DNA from: Acetobacteraceae bacterium
GTDB lineage: Bacteria; Pseudomonadota; Alphaproteobacteria; Acetobacterales; Acetobacteraceae
Assembly: GCA_947476855.1 (NCBI GenBank)
Contig: CANJSR010000319.1
Span: 1 to 5,969 of the forward strand
Direction of reading: 5' to 3'
Length of the DNA: 5,969 nt
This document shows, in pieces, positions 1-5,320 of the stretch; position 1 is the first letter of the stretch, and every line of letters begins with the position of its first letter. The notes below the pieces were generated by a model. That model was not told where the DNA came from and searched no databases. It worked only from the letters and a program-made list of their open reading frames with translations. The position numbers were made by a program, and so were the translations under genes.

Positions 1-1769
1 CGGGTGACGCGATAGGACGGGCACATCACGCCGGCGTCGAAGCCGCGGCAGGTGCCGTTGTTGTTGCACATCTCCACCGCGCCCAGCATGCCGCCGAGCG
101 GACCGGGATGATCGGACCAGTCGAGCTTGGGGGCGAAGTCGCTGACCGCGCCATAGCCCGGCGCGTAGCGCAGCAAGGACCGGTCATCCATCCGCGGCGG
201 ATCGACGATGCGGTTGGGGTTCATCATGCCGGTGGGGTCGAAAGCCTCCTTCACCGTGCCGAAGGCGCTGACGATTCGTTCCCCGAACATCAGCGTGTGG
301 AACTCGCTGCGGACCAGGCCGTCGCCGTGCTCCCCGCTGTGCGAGCCCTTGTATTCGCGGACCAAGGCGAAGGTTTCCTCGGCCACCTTCCGCATCAGCG
401 CGACATCGGTCGGGTCCTTGAGGTTCAGCACGGGGCGGACATGCAGGCAGCCGACCGAGGCATGGGCGTACCAGGTGCCCTTGGTGCCGTTCCGCTCGAA
501 CACGTCGTTCAGCCGTTCGGTGTAGTCGGCCAGGTCGTCCAGATCGACGGCGCAGTCCTCGATGAAGGAGACCGGCTTCCCGTCCCCCTTCATCGACATC
601 ATGATATTCAGGCCGGCCTCGCGGACGGAGGCGATCTCGGCCTGGAACCCACCATCCAGAGCGCGGACGACGCCGGGGCTGCCGAGGTCGCCCATCAGGG
701 CTTCCAGGTCCTCCAGCTTCCGCATCAGGGGGCCGTCCTCCTGCCCGTGGAACTCCACCAGCAGCAGGCTGTCGGGCTCGCCGATCAGCATCCGGTCGAT
801 CGTGGCGCGGAAGATCGGGATGCCCCGGCCGAGGTCGATCATGGTGCGGTCGACCAGCTCCACGGCCTCCGGATCGAGCTGGACGATGTGTTTCGCCGCT
901 TCCATCGCCTTCCGGAAGCTGGGGAACTGGCAGATGCCCATCACCTTGCGCGGCTTGATCGGGTGCAGCTTGAGTTCCAGCGCGGCGGAGAAGGCGAGCG
1001 TTCCCTCCGAGCCCACCAGCAGGCGGGCCAGGTTCTCCCGCCCCGCGGCGCGGGCGGCCGGCGTCAGCGTGTCGATGTTGTAGCCGCCGACGCGGCGGAG
1101 CTGCTTGGGGAAGCGGGAGGCGATCTCGTCAGCCTCCGACAGGCCCAGCGCGCGCATGCGCTGGATCAGGTCGGCGATCCGGTTCGGCACGCCCCAGCCG
1201 AGATTGTCGGGGATGGCGCCGAAGCGGTGGCGGGTGCCGTCGGCCAGGATCGCGTCGATCGACAGGACGTTGTCGGCCATCAGCCCATAGCGGATGGACT
1301 TGGACCCGCAGGAGTTGTTCCCCGCCATGCCGCCGATCGTGCAGCGGGCATGGGTGGACGGGTCCACGGTGAAGAACATCTTGTGCTCGCGCAGCGCGGT
1401 GTTCAGATGGCCGAGGACCGTGCCCGGCTCCACCAGCGCCGTCTGGGCGACCGGATCGATGTGCAGGATACGCCGCAGGTGTTTGGAGCAGTCCATCACC
1501 AGTGCCCGGTTCACCGTCTGCCCGCACTGGCTGGTGCCGCCGCCGCGGGGCAGGACGGGGATGCCTTCCTCCCGCGCGATCGCCATCGCGGCGACGACGT
1601 CATCGACGGTCTCGGGCACGATCACGCCGAGCGGCTCGACCTGGTAGATGGAGGCGTCGGTCGAATAGCGGCCGCGGCTGGCGCGGTCGAACAGGACCTC
1701 ACCCTTGATGTTACGGGCGAGGCGGAGGGCCAGGTTGGAGTCGCCGGGTTGCATGTCGAGCGTGGTCAT
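1..1769 (-). CDS. FAD-binding and Fe-S D-2-hydroxyacid dehydrogenase (GlcD-GlcF-like fusion), C-terminus missing at window edge
   Basis: The frame is open from an ATG at 1769 to the left edge without a stop, giving 589 complete codons. Residues about 40-185 form a PCMH-type FAD-binding domain with PRGGGTSQCGQ (74-84) and GGMAGNNSCG (146-155). LVGSEGTLAF (251-260) opens the FAD-oxidase C-terminal domain, and HSGEHGDG (477-484) is the conserved His-rich substrate/metal-site motif. At the edge, Cys568, Cys574 and Cys583 followed by PSYRVT begin a ferredoxin-like 4Fe-4S region. Known relatives (YdiJ and fused D-lactate or D-2-hydroxyglutarate dehydrogenases) are about 950-1030 residues, so some 400 residues, including the rest of the Fe-S and CCG domains, should lie outside. 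They oxidise a D-2-hydroxyacid to the 2-oxoacid and pass electrons through FAD and Fe-S to an acceptor. The substrate cannot be chosen from sequence; D-lactate and D-2-hydroxyglutarate are the main candidates. GGGG about 7 nt upstream of the ATG is a fair Shine-Dalgarno. Confidence 0.93.
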   Translation of the reverse strand, partial: MTTLDMQPGDSNLALRLARNIKGEVLFDRASRGRYSTDASIYQVEPLGVIVPETVDDVVAAMAIAREEGIPVLPRGGGTSQCGQTVNRALVMDCSKHLRRILHIDPVAQTALVEPGTVLGHLNTALREHKMFFTVDPSTHARCTIGGMAGNNSCGSKSIRYGLMADNVLSIDAILADGTRHRFGAIPDNLGWGVPNRIADLIQRMRALGLSEADEIASRFPKQLRRVGGYNIDTLTPAARAAGRENLARLLVGSEGTLAFSAALELKLHPIKPRKVMGICQFPSFRKAMEAAKHIVQLDPEAVELVDRTMIDLGRGIPIFRATIDRMLIGEPDSLLLVEFHGQEDGPLMRKLEDLEALMGDLGSPGVVRALDGGFQAEIASVREAGLNIMMSMKGDGKPVSFIEDCAVDLDDLADYTERLNDVFERNGTKGTWYAHASVGCLHVRPVLNLKDPTDVALMRKVAEETFALVREYKGSHSGEHGDGLVRSEFHTLMFGERIVSAFGTVKEAFDPTGMMNPNRIVDPPRMDDRSLLRYAPGYGAVSDFAPKLDWSDHPGPLGGMLGAVEMCNNNGTCRGFDAGVMCPSYRVT

Positions 1770-1797
1770 CTGGTGTCCCCGGGGTTGCCGGCGCGAC

Positions 1798-1825
1798 ATT
1801 GCCGCCGTTGGCGGGAGTCTGCCAA
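1798..1825 (-). promoter_or_regulatory. Weak candidate promoter for the FAD/Fe-S dehydrogenase
   Basis: In the 90-bp gap before the dehydrogenase start, the minus strand reads TTGGCA (1825-1820, five of six to the sigma-70 -35 consensus), a 16-bp spacer, then GGCAAT (1803-1798, three of six to -10). A small perfect hairpin, CCGCC-AAC-GGCGG on the minus strand (1814-1802), lies within the spacer and touches the -10 hexamer. It has no U tract, so it is not a convincing terminator. The -10 match is poor and such hexamers occur by chance. The gene could equally be transcribed from the upstream permease. Confidence 0.2.
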
Positions 1826-1859
1826 GGCTGGTCAGGCGGAACGCGCTCCATGGGGCGGA

Positions 1860-3209
1860 TCAGTGGAGCGGGGCCGCCCCCTCGGCGGGCGGCGGGCGGC
1901 CCAGCCGGAACAACTGGTGCAGGCCGATCGCCAGCAGCGTTGCCACCGTCAAGGATGAACCCAGGATCGGTCGCGCCCAGGACGGCACATCGCTGAATAT
2001 GCTCGGCAGCACATCCACGCTCAACCCGAAGGCCAGGGACAACCCGATCACGAAGGTCATCGCCATGTCGGGCTTGCTGCTCATCATCATCTGAATACCC
2101 GACATGAACATGAAGCACACGACGAACAGAACGACCGCGCCCGCCACCGGCTGCGGCATTACGGACAGGAACGCCGCGACCTTGGGGGAGAAGCCAAGCA
2201 ACGCGAACAGGACGCCGGCCGCCACGCCGATCCACCGGCTGGTCGCGCCCGAAGCATTGGAGAGGCCCACATTGCTCGCCGAGGTATCCGTGGCCATCCC
2301 ACCCAGCAATCCGGCGGCGGTAACCGAAATCGCATCCGCGGTCAGGCCGTCACCGACCCGGCGGAGATCGGGCCTGGTCCAGGCCTCGTCATTGATACGC
2401 TCGCACATCACGAGGTTGCCGATGGATTTGACCGCGCCGCTGAGTGAGACGATGACGAAAGCCGGCAGCAATTCCCAGGCGAAGTCGATCGCGAACATGC
2501 CGTCATACGATGGCAACCCGATCCAGGGCGCGTCGGCCAGTTGATGATAACTGCCTGCGTCGATCAACCCGCTCCAGACCGACAAGGCATAGCCGGCGAC
2601 CAGCCCGATCAGCAGGGCGTAAAGCTTCAGCCGAACGGATCCCCAGACATTCACCCCGATCATCAACAGGAGCGTCAGGCTGGCCACCGCCACGTTGGCG
2701 CCATTGATCGCCTCCCCATCAAAATTGACGCGGAAGAACCGGGAAATGCCGACTGGCATCAGGCCCACCGCGACCATGAAGACGACCAGTCCGGTGATGG
2801 CGGGCGGAAACAGAAAGGAAAGGCGCGGCAGGATGCGCGCCAGCACCAATTCGGTCAGGCCGGCCGCGATGATCATGCCGCGCATCAACGGCAGCCCGCC
2901 CAGCCAGGCGGCATTCATGCAGGCGGCGAAGAAATTCGGGCCGGCGAGGTTGGGGCAAAGAAACCCGGAGCCGATCCCCCAGAAGCGGATCGATTGCAGG
3001 ACAGTGCCCAGGCCAGCCGCCACCATGGTCGCGGCCAGCACGCCCTGAACCTGGCCCGCACCGCCACCGATCTCGGTAACCAGTACGATCGGCATGACGA
3101 GGGTACTGCACATCAGGAAGATGTGCTGCCAGGCCAGCATCAGCAGGGCCAGCGGCGGAGGTACATCATCGACGCCATACAGCAGCGAGGCGGGACGTTG
3201 CATCGCCAT
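1860..3209 (-). CDS. NCS2 family nucleobase:cation symporter (uracil/xanthine permease-like)
   Basis: A 449-residue, strongly hydrophobic protein with about 14 predicted membrane segments, the usual size and topology for the NCS2 (UraA/XanQ/SVCT) family. The family's TM1 Gln-His pair is in AWQHIFLM (Q28, H29). The TM8 region FVIVSLSGAVKSIGN (251-265) aligns with the better-known ESIGD-type segment but has Lys261 and Asn265 in place of Glu and Asp. The TM10 signature is SNVGLSNASG (312-321), keeping Asn-x-Gly but with Ser at the flanking Q/E/P and T positions. Family members import uracil, xanthine, urate or ascorbate with protons or sodium. These substitutions mean the substrate cannot be assigned. 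The ATG at 3209 lies 3 bp after the Cache gene stop, in the same frame (TGA GAC ATG), with no clear Shine-Dalgarno, so translational coupling is likely. A second ATG at 3203 is an alternative start. The tail after residue 437 is short, Pro/Ala-rich and probably cytoplasmic. Confidence 0.9.
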   Translation of the reverse strand: MAMQRPASLLYGVDDVPPPLALLMLAWQHIFLMCSTLVMPIVLVTEIGGGAGQVQGVLAATMVAAGLGTVLQSIRFWGIGSGFLCPNLAGPNFFAACMNAAWLGGLPLMRGMIIAAGLTELVLARILPRLSFLFPPAITGLVVFMVAVGLMPVGISRFFRVNFDGEAINGANVAVASLTLLLMIGVNVWGSVRLKLYALLIGLVAGYALSVWSGLIDAGSYHQLADAPWIGLPSYDGMFAIDFAWELLPAFVIVSLSGAVKSIGNLVMCERINDEAWTRPDLRRVGDGLTADAISVTAAGLLGGMATDTSASNVGLSNASGATSRWIGVAAGVLFALLGFSPKVAAFLSVMPQPVAGAVVLFVVCFMFMSGIQMMMSSKPDMAMTFVIGLSLAFGLSVDVLPSIFSDVPSWARPILGSSLTVATLLAIGLHQLFRLGRPPPAEGAAPLH

Positions 3210-3212
3210 GTC

Positions 3213-4205
3213 TCAGACCCGCATCCAGATCGCTGTTGGCAGGAAAAAATCGGCGCCGACGACCAGGGTCCGTCCGTTCACGCCAACCTTGCAGGCGAAC
3301 AGCGCCTTGCGGGCGGGGATCTTATCGCCCGGGCGTGGCATCAGGAACTGCATCCACACCTCGTCCTGATGCGCCAACCGCTCCAGGACCGTCGCAACCA
3401 CCGGCACACCGACCGCATCGCGGAACAGCGACATGTCGCGGCCGCCGCCAAGACCCGGATAGGCCGGATCGACGATGGTCCGCCCGGTCATGTCCATCAC
3501 GAACAGATACCCGTCCGGCATGCGATAGGGGGAGGCAGGGCTCACCAGTTCCGCGAACACCGTCTCCCCCCGCGCCTCGATGGCGGCGACCGCGCGCAGA
3601 ACGTTCCGGCGTACAACCTGACGCTCTATCTTGAGGTTGTAGCCGCCGCTGCCGATCACCATCACCGTGCCGTCCGGCGCCACCGCCTTGCGGACATAGG
3701 ATCCTTTCCACGCCGGTGAGAGCTGTTGCCCGCTCTCCCACTGGTAGAATACCCAATCGGCGGCTTGCGGTTCCAGCCGAGCGCCGATGGAGGTGATGTG
3801 CTGGACCACTGGCTTGCCCAGAACGTCGCGCACTTCGATCAGGTTCCGACCGACCAGTATCGGCTCCGCCTGGTGGAACACGCAGACTCCGTCCAGCGTG
3901 TAGGCGAACAGATAGAAATCATCCGCGGGCCAGCGCGACAGGTTGGAAATGCCGAGGCCGAAAGCCGGCCGCCCTTCCTGTTCGATGAGCGTGGCGGCGG
4001 CTTCAACGAGGCTGACCAGACGCCGCGTGTCCTCGTAGATATAGCCCGACAGCGGCAACCCCGTTTCAGCCCGTGCGGCGGTCGGCGGCATGAGGCTGGC
4101 AAACAGCAGGGCGCCGAGGGTCTGGCGTCGCGACAAGGGCCCGGCCAGCGTCGCGCAATCTGGGCAGTGCGACGCATAGAGGGATCTGGGCACGGGCAAC
4201 CCCAT
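3213..4205 (-). CDS. Tat-exported periplasmic protein with tandem Cache-type sensor modules
   Basis: Residue numbers count from a GTG at 4208; I prefer the adjacent ATG at 4205 (330 aa), but both fit. SRRQTLG (26-32), then a hydrophobic stretch and PPTAARA (41-47), form a twin-arginine signal peptide with probable cleavage after A47. The mature part has no further membrane helix, so it should be periplasmic. Residues about 55-192 resemble a single Cache 2 domain: a long N-terminal helix, FYLFAYTLDGVCVFHQ (98-113), LVGRNL (118-123), DVLGKP (128-133), WVFYQW (152-157), then YVRKAV and VIGSGGYN. Residues about 195-325 repeat the plan in diverged form: helix, GYLFVMDMTGRTIVDP (233-248), GRDMSLFRDAVG (256-267), VWMQF (284-288) and TLVVGADFF (314-322). 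Cache domains bind small ligands such as carboxylates, amino acids or purines, usually on chemoreceptors or kinases; here no signalling domain is attached. The gene sits 3 bp ahead of the NCS2 permease, so a ligand-capturing or sensing partner is plausible but inferred. A CxxC (C15, C18) precedes the Tat motif. Confidence 0.82.
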   Translation of the reverse strand: MGLPVPRSLYASHCPDCATLAGPLSRRQTLGALLFASLMPPTAARAETGLPLSGYIYEDTRRLVSLVEAAATLIEQEGRPAFGLGISNLSRWPADDFYLFAYTLDGVCVFHQAEPILVGRNLIEVRDVLGKPVVQHITSIGARLEPQAADWVFYQWESGQQLSPAWKGSYVRKAVAPDGTVMVIGSGGYNLKIERQVVRRNVLRAVAAIEARGETVFAELVSPASPYRMPDGYLFVMDMTGRTIVDPAYPGLGGGRDMSLFRDAVGVPVVATVLERLAHQDEVWMQFLMPRPGDKIPARKALFACKVGVNGRTLVVGADFFLPTAIWMRV

Positions 4206-4212
4206 CACATAG

Positions 4213-4225
4213 GTCCGTTGCGGAC
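4213..4225 (-). promoter_or_regulatory. Small hairpin in the leader of the Cache-permease operon
   Basis: The minus strand reads GTCCG-CAA-CGGAC, a perfect 5-bp stem with a 3-nt loop, ending 7 nt before the ATG at 4205. It occupies the place where a Shine-Dalgarno would be, and no good GGAGG-like site is visible. It could dampen translation initiation or be chance. No U tract follows, so it is not a terminator. Confidence 0.3.
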
Positions 4226-4237
4226 AGCAAACGCCGG

Positions 4238-4266
4238 ATTATCGGTGGGATCAAACCGCCACACAA
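4238..4266 (-). promoter_or_regulatory. Candidate sigma-70-like promoter for the Cache-permease pair
   Basis: The minus strand has TTGTGT (4266-4261, the TTG core of a -35), exactly 17 bp, then GATAAT (4243-4238, five of six to the -10 consensus). A transcript would begin near 4231, giving a leader of about 25 nt before the ATG at 4205 and including the 4213-4225 hairpin. The stretch is more A/T-rich than its surroundings, and it separates the glycosyltransferase from the Cache gene. Spacing and the -10 support it; the -35 is only three of six. Confidence 0.45.
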
Positions 4267-4283
4267 GCCGGCCGGCCCGGGCC
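4267..4283. repeat. Two overlapping 10-bp GC palindromes after the glycosyltransferase stop
   Basis: GCCGGCCGGC (4267-4276) and GGCCCGGGCC (4274-4283) are each perfectly self-complementary and share three bases. They begin 2 bp past the glycosyltransferase stop codon and abut the -35 box of the candidate promoter. They might form alternative stem structures at the 3' end of the upstream transcript. No T run follows, so intrinsic termination is unsupported. In DNA this rich in G and C, chance is a real alternative. Confidence 0.45.
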
Positions 4284-4285
4284 CG

Positions 4286-5311
4286 TCAGGCGCCGCCCAA
4301 CGCCCGATAGGCGGCCGCCAGCCTCGGGGCAAATACAGCCGGTTCGGCCGTCGCCTCCATGAAGCGGCGCCCTCCCTCACCCAGGCGGCGGCACAACCCG
4401 GGATCAGCCAGCAGCCGCTCGATCGCCACACGCAGGGCGTTGGGATCATGGGCCGGGACGACCAGCCCCGTCTCCCCGTCCCGCACGAACTCCCGCACGC
4501 CGTCGGAGTCGCTCACGATCACCGCCTTGCCCATGGCGCCGGCCTCCATGATCGTGCTGATCCCGCTGGCGTTGCGCGTGTCGGGGCGCAGGGGGACAAC
4601 GACGAAGCGGGAATCGGCATACAGGTCGCGCAGAGCCGGCGCTGACAGACGCCCGCGGATTGGCTCCACCCCCGGGCCAGCGCCAGCCAATGCCCGCCCG
4701 GTCCGGATACGCGTCCGCACATCCAGCCCCTCCAGCGCGGCGATCAGGGTCGGATAGTCGCGCCCGTCGTCATCGCCGACCGACAGCACATACGTCCCCT
4801 CAGTATCCGGCCGAGGCATGAAGAACGCCGTATCAACCCAATGCCCGATGACAAGGACCCGCGTCCCCCAGCGCGCCCGGATATAGCCATCCTGCACCTG
4901 GTTCAGCGCCAGCACGCCATCCACGAACGGCAAGGTTCGATCCTGCGCGATCCGCCGCACCCGCCACGCATCGGCCGGCGAGAAATCCCAGATCGCGATC
5001 CGCATGCGCAGCCGCAGCAACCGCCGCGCCGCCACCAGCCCGACCGCCACCGAGTCATTGCCCGACACGATCAGGTCATACCGCCGATGCGTCAGGATTG
5101 CCCGCAGCAGCCGCAGGGGGTCAAACGCCCGAAAGAACGGATGCATCCGCCCGAACGGGTTAGACGGCCAGGCGCCCGGGTCGATGGAGTCAACCTCGAT
5201 CCCCTCCGCAAGCAGCAGCGCCGGCGGCATGGTGGGGATCGGGTGCTCTCCCGCCGCGTGCAGCCGCCACAGTGGTTCATAGGGAACCGAGGGCAGCAGC
5301 AGCACGCGCAC
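4286..5311 (-). CDS. GT-B fold glycosyltransferase, GT4-like
   Basis: A 341-residue protein with the two-domain plan of retaining GT-B enzymes. The N-terminal acceptor half (1-165) starts MRVLLLPSVP and contains YDLIVSGNDS (78-87) and WVDTAFFMP (158-166). The sugar-nucleotide half starts at YVLSVGDDDGRDYPTLIAAL (174-193), followed by FVVVPLRPD (236-244), GISTIMEAGAMGKAVI (250-265) and the typical DGETGLVVPAHDPNAL (278-293). Of the usual E-x7-E donor motif only Glu256 remains; the first position is Ala248. There is no signal peptide, so it should act in the cytoplasm or at the inner face of the membrane. Donor and acceptor are unknown. The start is a GTG at 5311, the first possible one, because the preceding gene's TGA is in frame three codons upstream. 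A GGAGGA lies 13 nt before it, longer than usual; GTG at 5305 is an alternative. Close spacing suggests one transcript with the upstream dehydrogenase. Confidence 0.88.
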   Translation of the reverse strand: MRVLLLPSVPYEPLWRLHAAGEHPIPTMPPALLLAEGIEVDSIDPGAWPSNPFGRMHPFFRAFDPLRLLRAILTHRRYDLIVSGNDSVAVGLVAARRLLRLRMRIAIWDFSPADAWRVRRIAQDRTLPFVDGVLALNQVQDGYIRARWGTRVLVIGHWVDTAFFMPRPDTEGTYVLSVGDDDGRDYPTLIAALEGLDVRTRIRTGRALAGAGPGVEPIRGRLSAPALRDLYADSRFVVVPLRPDTRNASGISTIMEAGAMGKAVIVSDSDGVREFVRDGETGLVVPAHDPNALRVAIERLLADPGLCRRLGEGGRRFMEATAEPAVFAPRLAAAYRALGGA

Positions 5312-5320
5312 GGGCGGGTC

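Noticed and set aside
1802..1814. Hairpin CCGCC-GTT-GGCGG in the gap after the permease, considered as a terminator
   Set aside because: The 5-bp stem is short and no U tract follows in the direction of transcription.
108..1958. Very long plus-strand open frame (616 codons) antisense to the flavin dehydrogenase
   Set aside because: It is rich in His, Gln, Asp and Val with no recognisable domain, lies opposite a clearly recognised enzyme and runs on into the permease 3' end. Long antisense frames are expected in GC-rich coding DNA.
1711..2235. Minus-strand open frame overlapping the permease 3' end and the following gap
   Set aside because: It is out of frame with both recognised genes, Arg/Pro/Gly-rich and has no motif.
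2541..3719. Plus-strand open frame (392 codons) antisense to the permease and Cache genes
   Set aside because: Low-complexity His/Gln/Arg/Asp composition and no family motif; it spans the junction of two well-supported opposite-strand genes.
3726..4310. Plus-strand open frame (194 codons) opposite the Cache gene and the intergenic gap
   Set aside because: No domain, and its composition mirrors the complementary strand of the Cache gene.
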